A stretch of DNA of 64,000 bases from Archegozetes longisetosus (Eukaryota; Arthropoda; Arachnida; Sarcoptiformes; Trhypochthoniidae): contig JAEMBT020000004.1 in the NCBI GenBank assembly GCA_018873245.2, forward strand, positions 914,573 to 978,572, in the 5' to 3' direction. Below the pieces are notes generated by a model. That model was not told where the DNA came from. It saw only the letters and a list, made by a program, of their open reading frames with translations, and searched no databases. Both the position numbers and the translations under genes were made by a program. Of the stretch, positions 1-12,389 are shown in pieces (positions within the stretch are counted from its first letter, which is position 1; every line of letters begins with the position of its first letter).

Positions 1-408
1 TCTAATGTAAATAAGAAGTAAAAGCATAAGAGACTGAATCTATCTCCCAATAACTGCAGACCTTTGAACATAAATTCCTTATAAATCGGAGCTGAGTTCA
101 ACGACACAACTTTTTTTCAATTAAGTTTTGTTTTCTTCATATCCTGTGCACAACTTTCCTATAAATTCAATACTAGTGAAACAGACTCTCCTAAAACTAA
201 AAAATTTCGTCTCAAACTTCATTATAGAATATTCAATACCATAAAAGAAAGTTTCTTAATATGTAAATGAAAAGTATAGAGAGAGGGACTAGAAGGGATA
301 AAAAATGATTTAGAATTACTTTTCCGTTCTCTTTTCTTCTATTGTTGAATGTGTCTTATTTTTCTAAAAATCTATATACTCTTTTTTATCTTATATATAT
401 TATTGAAG

Positions 409-3400
409 GTCTTACTCCAGATTTAAGTTGTAATGGTATGCAACTTAATTCGTTGAAACATCTAACAAATACAAATAGAAAAACAAACTGTAGTAATACT
501 AATGCGTTGCCGACTTGTAATACTTATGGAAAAATACTTACTTACAATCAATATAATAGTGGCCCTAACAAGGTAAGTCTATATAAAAGAGACTCACTTC
601 TTGTAGATAAAATTTATTTTAAAATTTTGAAACCTATCAAATTCAGCTTTAATTGAAATTGAAAAATTTTCTCATTTTTTATACTGTTCATTCATTAAAG
701 AGTTTATTCTATTGAATAAAGAGTTTACTAAATGTTTCTCTAAAAATACTAATAAAATTCTAATATAATTGAAAGAAGGATATTTTCTTATTTATGAATC
801 TATTCTTCATTTGTAAGATTCAATAGAGACCGGGTTGTATCAGAATTTTTTTTATCAATTTACTGTTGAAATTAACTACTTATATGAATAAGGTTGACTA
901 AAGTTATGCAATACATAGGGGTTTGGAAATTGAATAGTTTGCATGAAAATAGGATAAGTGTCTAAAGTGCTTAAGTGAAAAAAAGGTAATAATGTCTTGC
1001 ATTAGTTAAACCAATTAAGAAGTGACTATTTCACTACTTAAAGCCTAATTATTATAAAAAATGAATTAAAAGTTGATTTTATTTAATTTAACTAATTCGC
1101 TCAACTTAACTGCTTAATAAATCATTAATTTATTGGTACTATTGCACTAATTTATTGCACTACGTATTAGTTAATGTAATACGTGTTTGGTGTAAGTGTG
1201 AAGTTAACGCGTGTTATATCAAAAGCGGTGTCATACTAAACTGATTTTAACAGTGACTTCTATCAGTTTTAATGAACTTTTCTCAAATAAACTAGACTTG
1301 TTTTATTGAAACATATTTTGATATTGAAAATGCATATATAAAGGGAAGTTTGAATTTTATAATTTCATTGGAGATTAGAAAGATCAATTAAGAGAGCTGT
1401 TTTTCCAACAAGGCATTCAATTTCATCTCTTTTAAAGTAGCACTTGAAAGAGACTGCAGCAACAATTTTTGGTTTATTATCCAAATTTTTTTCGTAATCA
1501 AGTAATTTTTCATGTTTATAATTTTAAAATTTTGAGCTAAAATATGTAATAAATTTTGAAGTTTCTGTATTTTATTGAAGATTTGAAGGATAATAACATT
1601 TTCTTTTAGAAATTTCTGCTCTCTTCGATCATTATTTATCAGGAAATTTTTCTTTTTTGATGAAAATCAAATTCTTTTCTTATATGTTAACTGTTATTGA
1701 ATTTTTTTGTTATACTTTTCACGAATTTTTTTCTACTGGGTTCTTATTCAAAATCTTATGTAAGAAAAAGTATATTATTTGATAGCTTATAGTGATTTTT
1801 CTCACTTCAAACTTATCAATATTATATGCTTAGAAAAGACTCACATCTTGTTATATATAATATATATATATATATTTAAATGTATAAAAAGGTGTCAAAT
1901 TCTCAATAGGCACGTAACATAATAAAAAAGAAATAAATTGAATTTAATGTCAGAAAATTTTTAGATGCGAACGCTATTTGGAAAAGATTTTTATTTTTTA
2001 GCTTATTTTCAATCATTTCAATAGAAGAATATTTTTATATCCTTTTAAGAATGCAAACCTTTTATGACTTTTATTTATCAAAAGGAATAACATCAAGATT
2101 GATTTTGGTGATGATATTCGAAATAAAGTTTATTATTCTTGAGTAAATAAAATTAATTGAATTGAGTGAATAGATAAGTTTAGCAAAGAAACCAATAATT
2201 AAGATATTTTCAAGTTTTGAAGTGCTGTATAAGAAAATATAATTTTCCGAAACTAATTCATTGTGGATGTAATGATATTTTTTATTTTGAAAGGAAGTTT
2301 AAATTTGCATTTAATTTTCAAGAGAAAAAATTATTTTTCATAAAAATGTTGTATGTCTATAAATTATATTCTGATCTAATGAATGTCTTAGCACAATTAC
2401 TTCAATTAGAAAGTGAGAATTTTAAAATAAGGAGGAGAGCATATTTATAGGATGTTGTAATTTTTATTTCTAGATTGAAAAATATTTCATATACAAATCT
2501 GAAAGTTTTATAAATTAAATAAGACTTGATTAATAAACATTTAACAAAAGTTTCATTATTGAGAATAATGCGTGACTCACGCAATCAAAGGAAAACATGA
2601 TTAGATGGGGTGCAAAATTATAGTTTTCTGAAAAATCACATCAAATATTCAATTAAGTCACAATTTAATTATCGATCGTACTACCTTTCTTCGTAAAAAC
2701 ATTATAAATACGATTAGGCATCGAATTGATCAAATTTTGAAGCTCAGATTTAGTAAATTTTCCCATTCTTCAATAATAACATTTTTGAATTCTTCGCGGG
2801 TCTCAAATTGACGGCCTCCGTGATAAACTCTTCGCGAGAGTATTCCCATAAATTTTCTATGGGGTTCAAGTTAGGAGAATAAGCGGGCCATGGCATGAGT
2901 CTTATATTTTTCTCATTAAACCATGGTTTTGTATCATTAGCTATATGTGGACGAGCATTATCTTGCATAAATGTCCAGTTATTTCCACCTATTTTTCGTC
3001 TGAAAGTTAATAAAGGAGTGGATAACAACTGAATGTAATCTTGAGAATTCATATTTCCCTCAATTATTGCAAGATTTGTGGTTCCACTCCAGCTAAAGGC
3101 CCCCAAACCATGACTGATCCCCCACTTTGTACTCTCTTCGAGAATATCTGTTCTTCTTTGCTCAGATCGTGCCAATAAAATTGATATCCATCGGGTCCAT
3201 CTAAGTTGAATTTTTTCTCATCCCTCCACACTATTTTCCGCCACTCTTTAGTCCACCCCATTCTTTCTTTAGCCCATTCAAGTCGATGGATTTTATGATG
3301 ACTTTTTAACATAGGCTTAGATTTTCTTTTCTTATATACATGATTAGGTGAAGATTTCAAAACTCGCCCAACTGTCCATTTAGAGACTTTTTTAGAGCAG

Positions 3401-6198
3401 CTATCAGCTAATTGTTGTCTTGTAACCGATTTATTGCTACTTAAGCGCAGAATTCGGCGTTTTCATGAGGAGTGAGTTTAGGTCTACGTCCAGATCTCTT
3501 CTTTTTCCCATATTTTTCAGGATCTTCTAAGTAATTACGGACCACATTTGCAGATTTACTAATAATTAGCGATATTTGTTTAAATGTTTTACCTTCACTT
3601 CGGTAAGCGCTGATTTGACCGCATTCATATTGAGTCAGCTGCCTACCTCTTTGCATGATTAAGATTTAATTTATTTTATTAGATTTTGATCTATTTTAAT
3701 GTTGCGAAACAACTATTATTAATTAGCAGAGTATGCGCATTGTTTTTCAATTTAAAAATAGAGGTATTTTCGAATATCAAATGAGTTAATCAACGTTAAA
3801 ATTAAACTTCTATAGTTTTGCTCCCCTACTAAACTAAATCTTTTCGGTAAGTTTGAAGAATCAATAGCCTAATACAGGAAAACTCCTTGATGATCAAGCA
3901 AATTACATGTAGGAAACAGTATACATTTTTCTAATAGTTAGCTACTATAGTTTATCGAAAAATTAAAATAATTGCAACATCCTATATATATGCTCTCCTC
4001 CCTATATACTTTTACCTATACTCGGTAGAGTTTTTATTTTAGTAGACTTTTTAAACTTGATCACCTGTTCGTTGACGATTGACTATTTTATCAATAAATT
4101 TTGAACTTTAATAATTCATTTAATTTGATACACGCTCAACTATAAGATGTGTTCTACAGAAAAGGTTACTTTACTTACAACTCTCAGTTCTAATTAAAGT
4201 AGATGAGATTTCCAATAGCATTTATTTTTATATGAATGAATAGCTAATTATTTTCTCCTGAAATTCTTTGACTGAATAAAATTACATAAATAGAATTTCG
4301 GTGAATTGCTGATGGAAGTTGTAGATTGATATTCACAGCAAGCCAATTATTTATTTAAAGTTTATCTTTGAATATTTAAGGCAGTAGCTAATAAGCAGAC
4401 TTAGGAATGAAAATCTATTTGCTTTATGCTTGTTCAAATAATTTTGAAATGAATCGGTTGGCAAAATTTTTAAAATGAAAATGGCTTTAAAAAATTGTTG
4501 TCAAATTTCTTCTAGAATCAAATTATTGACGACAAGTAAATTATTTATGAAGATAGCATCTAGTCGATTTTTGAAATCACAGCTTGTTAATATTATACAT
4601 GAATTTAGAAATTGTAATCAACTTTTATAAGTTGGATATCAAAATTCTATCAAAATTCACTCTATTTTAGGATTAATTGATGGAAAAACTTAACTTTTAC
4701 ATTTTTAATGAAATTTGAGAAAAATTCTAATCAAAAACTCAAGACTTGTTTTAGTACTATGCCTAATATATGAACTATTCCTCGATTTAAATTTTCGTCT
4801 CAAAATAAGGCAATTTTCACCTAAATATTAATATTTTTTACTAAAATATTTTTCAAATTAGAGCCCAGTTAATGAAGTGACTTATGCCGAACTAACTCTA
4901 TCACAAATTGGTGCCAATAATAGTTCAGTTTCAATAGACAAAAGTTCATCATCAATGCGTAGGTGTAGTATTGGACCAATAGATCCGATGACACAGTACG
5001 CACAAATTGATTTTCAGCAACAACACAATCAGCAAAGGATTGATTGTATCAATTCATCGAGTCCAACATCTTCTAACTCATGTTTAGTCGGATCACTATT
5101 GCATAGAGAGTCACCCATTGCTGATGGCTGTAGTGAAACAGAGGCTACTGTTGAGACACCACTCATGAGTAATATTATGGATCATCAATATAGGCCTCAC
5201 GAAATTAGGGTAAGATTTATAAATTTTTCGAAGAAAAATGAATCTTTTTGTTTGAATTTTGAAAAAATATCCTTAGAGTTTGGTTTCCGTTTGTTCAGTT
5301 CTCAAAATTTTTAGAAAACAAGAGAAACAAAGCTTTGAAGTCAATTTACATCCTTAATAAGCAATGACCGCAAACTTTCATAAATAAGAAAACTTTGAAT
5401 TAAATTTCATAATTTTTCAGTGATTAAAAAATGATTAGCAGAAAAAATAAAAAAATTAATTTTTCGGTTAAATTACACCGCATTCTCAGAACTTATCCTT
5501 TTTCAAAATTTAGATTGAAAAAATTGAGCTTATCGTCATGCTTCAAGTTGATTCGAGATCGAAATCCTTTAAGATTTACAACGTTTTGAATATGTTATAA
5601 TTTTATAGTCTATTATTAAATTTAAAAATCTAAGACTTGTTAAAGAATTTGATCTGATTTGATTATAAAATGAAATGAAACTCTCAAACGATTTATGTAG
5701 AATGTACGATTTCAGAATATTCTCTCAGGACATTAAAAGCTGAAAAATTCGTTACAAAAGTTTTATTCTGAATAAGAATAATTTTAGTTTTAGTAATTTT
5801 CAAAGCATAAAATTTACTTTGCTCACGAGTTAGGCTTCAACGTCTTCGACTCTTCAAACATAGCTCGTTTGATGAAAGCAAAGATAAAATTTCAAAAAGC
5901 TAATTGATAAAGAAACTTTGTAGATAAGAAGAATCTTAAAACTAAGATTAGAACTAAAAATTATTTTTTAAATGTTTAATTAGGCGAAGGCTTAGGCTTA
6001 ATCTTTATCGAAAAAAAGAAGTTCAGGACTTATGAAGATTTTTTTATATAATTCAACTGAAAATTCTGTACATATTAGCTTATAATACATTTCTTGAACA
6101 AAAATTAATCAACTCCTAATTAATCACTTGTTCTCCCCTTCAAACAGATTAACAAAGAATCGCATAGAATAAGCAGAAGTGGTGCGACTCCGGTATAA
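409..6198 (+). CDS. 3' exons of a receptor-like gene: cytoplasmic tail with ITIM/ITSM-like motifs
   Basis: Three exons fit one reading frame: 409-572, 4862-5209 and 6148-6198. The donors GTAAGT (573) and GTAAGA (5210) and the acceptors (..TTCAAATTAG at 4861, CTCCCCTTCAAACAG at 6147) all keep phase 0. The encoded tail is rich in Ser, Asn and Gln and has no recognisable folded domain. Exon 2 opens with SPVNEVTYAELTL, whose V-x-Y-x-x-L fits the ITIM consensus. Further on is MTQYAQIDF, whose T-x-Y-x-x-I fits the ITSM consensus. The last exon ends GATPV-stop, a class I PDZ-ligand form (T-x-V). Such paired tyrosine motifs are typical of tails of immunoglobulin-superfamily or other single-pass receptors that recruit SH2 proteins. 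The extracellular exons lie left of the window, so the receptor class is an inference. The first acceptor (AG at 407-408) is the least certain border. Confidence 0.55.
574..2430. other. Intron of the receptor-like gene
   Basis: AT-rich intronic sequence between the exon ending at 572 and the exon at 4862. It contains a short TA-repeat around 1855-1876 and no coding pattern I can support. The intron continues past the inserted Tc1 element to 4861; 4004-4861 is likewise featureless. Confidence 0.5.
2604..3829 (-). mobile_element. Tc1/mariner element, Tc3-like, TA target duplication
   Basis: The left end (GATGGGGTGCAAAATTATAG) and the inverted right end (..CTATAGTTTTGCTCCCCTAC) form imperfect terminal inverted repeats. 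TA dinucleotides flank both sides (2602-2603 and 3830-3831). The 1226-base length fits a complete but degraded Tc1-family element. It sits in the large intron of the receptor-like gene, in reverse orientation. Confidence 0.8.
2750..3656 (-). pseudogene. Tc3-like transposase, frameshifted
   Basis: Reading on the minus strand, the N-terminal helix-turn-helix part (3656-3441, RGRQLTQYECGQISAYRSEG) is followed by the catalytic part in two other frames (3360-3064, 3175-2750). The catalytic motifs are WRDEKKF, FMQDNARPH and NPIENLW; 34 residues separate the second Asp from the Glu (DD34E). At least two frameshifts break the gene, so it cannot make an active transposase. Confidence 0.8.
5210..6147. 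other. Intron of the receptor-like gene
   Basis: Intron between the second and third exons. It is AT-rich with no TE ends or coding pattern seen. A strong pyrimidine-rich acceptor stands at its 3' end. Confidence 0.45.
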
Positions 6199-8406
6199 CT
6201 CTTATGAAGTAACACTATATATAAGATAAGATATCACTGCTCTTCAAATGACAGCTAATTAGAATGTTTTCAACACTTAAAGTATGCTTAAGAGAGAAAA
6301 AGTTCTCTACATCTTTGATTAATTCTCAAAACATATTCCAAGACATGATTTTCTAATCGTGTAAAACACATAAAATACATAACTTATTCTGTGATATATT
6401 TTTTAAAATTTTAATTTTCTCTTTGAATATGTGATAATATATTGTAATTAATTGAATATACGATGTAATGATAATTGTCTAATACATTATTTTTATTAGA
6501 TCTTTGAAAATACTGATAATCAATGATATGGTGGATAAATTGAATTGAATCGGAAATAAATGACAGTAAAATAAATTATTTGTTGAAATTTTAATAGATT
6601 TCAATTTATTTCAGATATGAATGTTTTGCCTAAAGAACGAGATAATTGATGTGTAAAAAAAGGTATATCTTATAAAAGCGACAGAAATCTCACATTTATT
6701 GTAATGCGTAAAATTCTTCTTCAGAAATTGTTTTTCTAATCAATTAAGAGTTTTAAAAGTTTAAGGCTTTTGTTTATAAGATATGAAACTGATAAACTAG
6801 TTATTTATTGTTTTAATTTTCAGTTCATTCCATAGGATCAACGTTAAAAGTGAAGAATGTTAAGTTTATAAATTTAGAAAAGTTTCAGTTCAACACTTAA
6901 AGCCTTTTTTATGAAGTGAAACTAAGATTTTCCAAAGTAAAAACGCTCGAATGGGCGACATAGGTTTAGGAGAATAACATTGACATAAGATATTATAAAG
7001 TCTATGGCAAAGAACTAGCAACTATGGCAAAGGATCTTGATAAATGGCAAAAGCTTAAAAAGCATATAAGATAATTTGAAAACTGAAATAAAAATTTCAA
7101 TTAGAGATGACATAAAACTTTTGCTCTCTTCTCGGCAGAATTCTTTCTCAATCTCAATATTTGATTTTCCGTAATATTATAGCAAAACGTCGACATGGCG
7201 AGTTTTGATATAGCGAAGCCTTATTCTAACAAATTAATTCTTACGGTTCTGGCAAAAATGCTAAAGGTTAAGATGTTAAAAAGTCTCGATATAACAAAAC
7301 TTGTTATAAGAGGTTAGGGATATCGCTTCCAACTCGGTTCAAAGCTGGACAAATATTATATAATCAAAGCGGACTAGAATGTATTTTGATATTTTGTTAT
7401 TCGTTATTTAGTAAAATTTTCGAAGTTATCCATTCATGTTTAAGCTAATCTTGATCATGCTTTTCAAAATAGTTATTTGGATGTAAGTTTCATTTAAATC
7501 ATCAATTTACAATTATTTAAGAAATTTTCAAATATAAATCTACCAAATGTTTTATTTTATCCTTATTCATCTGTGATGAACAGTAGTTTCATCAATTTTG
7601 ATTTGACTTTAACAGAATACTGAATACACTAAGTTACGTACAACTAAATGATTCATTTACTAATATCATTCAATAAAGACACAATTTAGAGCTGAACGAA
7701 CTAAGACTGAGCTAACGTTAGCTTATTGTTAGTTCTTAAACATTTTATTTATATGGGATATGTGTAAAGAAAGTTCAAACCATTATTAATTTTACAAGGA
7801 ATAATAGAGAACTTATGATTACTAGTATAATAATTTATAAAATGTGAGTTCGAGACTTTTGCAAGCATTGACTATCTCACATCATTCTGTCAAAGATTAA
7901 ACTCATGGTCGATAAACTTTGAATTTTTGTGGCAGATTTTTCAAATGTTTTACGAAGAAATCTCTTCTTGTATTGAAAAGTTTCATATCTGTAGATGTGG
8001 TAACTCTAATCCGTAAAAGAGGTACTCTTAACTGAATGTTCATCATGACATGTCAGTTGATGTTAAACTCTTTAAACAACTCACAATAAGACGGATTATT
8101 TGTACAAATAAAATTAAATATTTATTCGTAAAATTCGAAGATTAATATTTTAGTTATAAGTTTCTTTATTCGTTTTAAAAAATTTCTTATCTCGACTTAT
8201 AAGAAAAATCTTATTTTGTCAGTATCGAGAGAGACCAGTAAGAGAGACCAGATAAATCATTGTCGTCCTATTCTTAGAACTGATTTTCCTCCTCTTCACT
8301 CTCTCTCCACTCTTCTATGTTCACAACTATTTCCTACACTCACTAAGAGGTCATAAATTTTAAACTTTATTTTATGAGTATCTTTACATTAAACTAATAT
8401 TTCTAG
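6199..8406. other. 3' UTR and downstream spacer or intron, no clear feature
   Basis: AT-rich sequence after the GATPV-stop exon. AATAAA-type signals occur near 6553 and 6571. A repeated 'tatggcaaag' word lies at 7000-7050. Nothing codes convincingly. Confidence 0.35.
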
Positions 8407-8451
8407 GTACGACAATCAGGCCACAGGGTTTCGTATCACGCATCTATCCAG
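8407..8451 (+). CDS. Candidate alternative small exon of the receptor-like gene
   Basis: A 45-base stretch between an acceptor (..ATATTTCTAG at 8406) and a donor-like GTGAAC (8452) is open in phase 0. It would follow the exon ending at 5209 and encodes VRQSGHRVSYHASIQ, which is more polar and GC-rich than its surroundings. It could be an alternative tail that skips the 6148-6198 exon. The next in-phase acceptor (8791) opens only 11 codons before a stop, and those begin with a word that is repeated elsewhere in the window, so the alternative terminal exon is doubtful. Confidence 0.3.
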
Positions 8452-9032
8452 GTGAACCCCCTATTATTCATAGATGCTTATCTGAATTTTATTCTAATTT
8501 CCCAAAATGTATCGAAAATTTCAAGCAAAATTCAGTACAAATATAATGAAATGGATTATGGCGCTAATCATGAAGATTCAGTGGCTTAATGATTATTCGG
8601 TTAAGTATTCTTAATAATGAAACAAAATATACAATCCCTACCATTCACTTATAAATCCCTTTAACAAAGTTGTGCTAAACAACAAATTACCATGAACAAG
8701 CGCTCAGAAAATCAAAATTAAGAATGTTATATAAATATCTTTTCTAGTTTGTTTTCATTTTCGATAAACATAAAAGCATATTTGGTTTCAGACTCAAAAA
8801 GTCGTCAAACGTCACTGTAGATATTGAACCTTTTAATACTGATTGTCAATCTCCGGGGGTAAAGATTTATAAGCAGATGATAGAAAAATCTAATCAAAAT
8901 CTTTAAAACTTTCTCATACTTTATAATACATGTATTGGTATATCAATTTTAAAGAATAACAGTTTTCAAAGTTTACTTCATTGAAATCATTTATTTTTAC
9001 ACTCAGATAAATCACAGAATCTGTTTGTGTTA

Positions 9033-9547
9033 TTTAGTTGATTAGCAGTAAATGTATGCAATACATGATTACTACATGATTAATCCCAATCTGATTTATA
9101 TGATTTGAAACCAAGTTGTTCCTAAATTCTACATTATCAGTTCAGCTTTATTGCATACAATGAGCTGTAATTCTTAGTAAATTTGATTTCTTACTTAATT
9201 TATTGCTTAGTTTCATGTTCATTATTGGTTTTGTTGAGTTAACTTTTGATTATTTTATAATTGACTATAACACCCGACTATGTCAAGTCAAAAAATATTT
9301 CTGATGCTGTAGTCAATTATAAAATTATCAAAAGTTAACTCAACAAAACCAATAATGAACATGAAACTAAGCAATAAATTAAGTAAGAAATCAAATTTAC
9401 TAATAATTACAGCTCATTGTATGCAATAAAGCTGAACTGATAATGTACAATTGAAGAACAGCTTGATTTCGAATCATATAAATCAAATTGGGATTAATCA
9501 TGTAATAATCATGTATTGCATACATTTATTGATAATCAGCTAAATAA
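9033..9547. repeat. Long-palindrome foldback element
   Basis: Arms of about 235 bases (9033-9268 and 9309-9547) are inverted copies of each other over nearly their whole length, around a spacer of about 40 bases (9269-9308). No coding capacity is present. A single-stranded or RNA copy would fold into one long hairpin. Confidence 0.85.
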
Positions 9548-9649
9548 ATTGTTCTATTCTTTACAATGTTAAGGCAAACGCATATAGTAAGTTAAATTTT
9601 CCAATGAAAAATTCAAATAAAAATCATATTTTGATATTAAAAACAAATT

Positions 9650-9722
9650 GTCAACAGTGTACGCGAACACGACCTTACTCCACTAGTGGTCATTACACTA
9701 ACCACTAGGCCACTTAAGAAGT
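9650..9722 (-). repeat. tRNA-like sequence, probable SINE head
   Basis: On the minus strand the sequence runs GTGGCCTAGTGGTTAGTG, a good match to the A-box (D-arm) of tRNA genes. About 35 bases on is a weak B-box-like GGTCGTGTTCGCG. The acceptor stem does not pair, so it is not a working tRNA. A tRNA-derived SINE remnant is the likeliest reading. Confidence 0.45.
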
Positions 9723-10889
9723 TAAATAATCAACGCTTTTAAACTTATAGATTGAGCACCTTTTTCACTTTATTTATATTCTCTAAAATAGCTTACTTTA
9801 AAGTCAAATAAAACCAAATCAAAAGTTACATTAATCCTAGCCATAGGGGGTCTACGGGTCAGTGTTAGACTTTTTGGCGCTCAACTCATCAAAAATTTGA
9901 TTTGTTTAATCATAGTAGCGTTTGCCAGAAAAGTGCATTTATTGCGAATAAACCTAAAATCTGCTTCGATATAACTTTTGTCAAACCTTAACATAGAGTG
10001 GGATAAAATTCATTAATCCTTAGTGCATATAAAGTGAGCCAAAAGTCTGACTTCGACTCTGCGGAGAGCTTTAACTCTTTTCTTATCTATTTCAATTATA
10101 TGGGCCTACAATTCATTTGGCGTTTGACAACTTTTTGAGTCTGAAACTAAATATTCTCATTGATATTTGAAAATATGGGAATTGCTGCATTATAAATAAA
10201 ACTGATTAATTTCCCAAAAAATTGAATGAATATAATTGTTGATATAAATCGACCTCGTTATATCGAAGTTCTGATGGATCACGAATAAAAACTTATTTTG
10301 TAGCACTAAATGGGAATTAAACTTAAATGTAGCCTAATGTCAAAAGTTGATGATGAAATATCAATATTATGGAACTTAGATTTTATTAAGTGTTGATTAT
10401 CTAATTTATATTTTGCATGGTGAAGATCAAAATAGTTTGCAAAAATTATTTCAAAGAGTTGTAAAACTGATTTTAAACTGCAGAGCCTTAACCTATAGTG
10501 CGACTGAGGGGCTATCGCCCCACCAGTTGCACATCAAATGACATTTCAAATAAATTGATAGTTAAACATATATTTTTAAGTAAAAAATTTATTTGATTGT
10601 AATATTTTCAACAATATGAAGTTATATTATTTTGAACAGTATTGACATCTATTAATAGGGTTTAAATAAATAATACTGAGTTCATACATTTTTATTTCGA
10701 AAATGCTTCGTTTCCCGTTTTAAGCATTTTTCTATGATTAAGGTGATCGTAAAATGGACTTAAGTAAAATATGCAAAACTTGAAAACTGCATCAATTGCA
10801 TTTAGATTCTAATTTTTAAGTTCTGATTTTCTGACTTATGCCTTTTTCACTGTCATAACCATTAAAAAGAGCGTGAACACGATACAAAG

Positions 10890-11175
10890 TAAAATGCTAA
10901 ACGCATATGCGCTTAGCACGGGTCTATTTCGCTAGACCGACAATTGGAATTCTAAGCTCAGGTAAATATATATTTCGATAGCTGCCATTCAGACCTAACC
11001 TAACCATGACCTAATCAAAATCTGATCCAATTTAAGTGAAGATGGGTTAAGTTGGATTATTACATGGCACTTAATTATTATAAGTGGTAAAAATTAAGTA
11101 ACGTATTGCGGTCTAACGAGCTGTCAGTCTAGCGATTGTCGATCTAGTGAATGCGACCTGTTTAGCGCTACTTAC
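10890..11175. repeat. Short inverted-repeat element with 'GCTAGACCGACA' subrepeats
   Basis: The ends, about 45-60 bases each, are inverted copies (GCGCTTAGCACGGGTC.. against the complement of ..GACCTGTTTAGCGC). Each arm carries degenerate 'CTAGAYYGACA' words. The form suggests a MITE or foldback element with repeated protein-binding words near its ends. Confidence 0.5.
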
Positions 11176-12152
11176 TCAAATTATATCAAAAGACACATGT
11201 ACTATCACTATAACTAAAACTAATACTATACCGATTGACTCTCTTTTTATAATTAATTTGACATTTTCTCTACAACTTCAACTATTGAAAATCTATTAGA
11301 TAAAGCACAGTTTAAAACAATTGGTTTATGCTAAATAATGTTTTTACATATTGTAAATAAAATTTTCTTCACAAATGAATCTCAACATAACTTCCGTTCA
11401 GAAAACTAATAATGAATTTCCGTTAAAAACAGCTTATATAATTTTTGACATACTTAGGAAATTTGGTATAACTTTTCGGTTTTGTATGCAATTAAGTGAA
11501 GAAATCTCAGAATTTGAGTTTAGATCAAGAGTAGAGAAAAAACGTTTCTAAATTAACTTATGTTCTTAAAAATTTCCTTCTTGTATATAATTTTTTCCAA
11601 AGTATAATTCATTTTTACTAGAGAAACACCATGCAATATAAGTAAGCTTTTAAGAAAGATTTTTAATATTTTATGTGACGATAAACATAATTTGTATAAA
11701 AGTATTTTTTTCCAAAACTTCCAAATTCTAAAGATAAAAGTTATAACGAATAAGTGGTAGATAAAAATTTAAAGATAGAAATGAATTTTTCAGTGCTGTA
11801 CAGGAGAAAAGTATTGGCCAACAGTAGTAGAAGTAGAGAAAAATTGGGCTCAAACTAAAAATATGATAGCCTTTAAGCATAGCATTTCACAATATATTTT
11901 ATTACTGTTTCGCTACATTAGATAATGGAGTCATGAATCTCTTGCTTTCATTTTAAGAGCAGAATTCTCTTGATATTGAGATCAAAGGCATCATCACATT
12001 CATCGACTTGACTTATATTCTGAATGTTTCGTTCATCACTTACTTCTGTGTCTCATTTCATTTGTGTTCGCCTGAAAAATGCTATTCGTTTTTGCGTTTC
12101 GACTTATTTTTCTCTTCTCTTCATTCACTCTAATGCAAATGTATTGCCTATA

Positions 12153-12386
12153 TAGTGAAACTCCGTTATAATGAACTTTTGGATAATAAAGTTCCGAATA
12201 AATAGAATAGATTTGAAATCCTTGTTAGAAATCATTCCATTGTTTACAAACTTCGTTATAATGAACTTTATTTCTAACAACTTTCAACTTCATTATTAAG
12301 GCGTTTTTCATAATAAGCAGAAAATTCGTTAAAAAGAAATGATCCATTTTTTATTTTGAAGTTCATTATAACGGGGTTTTTCAGTA
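12153..12386. mobile_element. pogo/Tigger-type MITE
   Basis: The left end TAGTGAAACTCCGTTATAAT and the inverted right end ATTATAACGGGGTTTTTCAGTA form TIRs of about 28 bases. TA flanks both sides (12151-12152, 12387-12388). Length is 234 bases with no coding potential. The NAGTGAAACNNCG start resembles the ends of the pogo element at 50930-52873. Confidence 0.7.
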
Positions 12387-12389
12387 TAA

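Larger units (their letters stand above)
2436..4003. repeat. Inverted repeat pair surrounding the Tc1 element (probable MITE)
   Basis: The stretch at about 2436-2465 (GGAGGAGAGCATATTTATAG and on) reappears inverted at about 3972-4003 with few mismatches. Removing the 1226-base Tc1 element leaves about 340 bases with inverted ends. That is the size and form of a MITE or foldback element into which the Tc1 element later jumped. Confidence 0.4.
8785..10150. repeat. Inverted repeat ends enclosing a foldback element
   Basis: A roughly 34-base word around GTTTCAGACTCAAAAAG at 8785-8811 is present inverted at about 10120-10150. The core also occurs at 57720-57737 inside a hAT MITE. The pair may be the ends of a degraded non-autonomous element of about 1.36 kb. 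Confidence 0.35.

Noticed and set aside
2217..2584. Two short open frames of 60-77 codons
   Set aside because: AT-rich chance frames in an intron with no conserved motif.
8792..8827. Eleven-codon terminal exon after the acceptor at 8791
   Set aside because: It begins inside the repeated word ACTCAAAAAG that also occurs in a MITE and in inverted form at 10130, so a repeat origin is more likely than a real exon.
9650..9722. Functional tRNA gene
   Set aside because: The A-box is good but the B-box is degenerate and no acceptor stem pairs.
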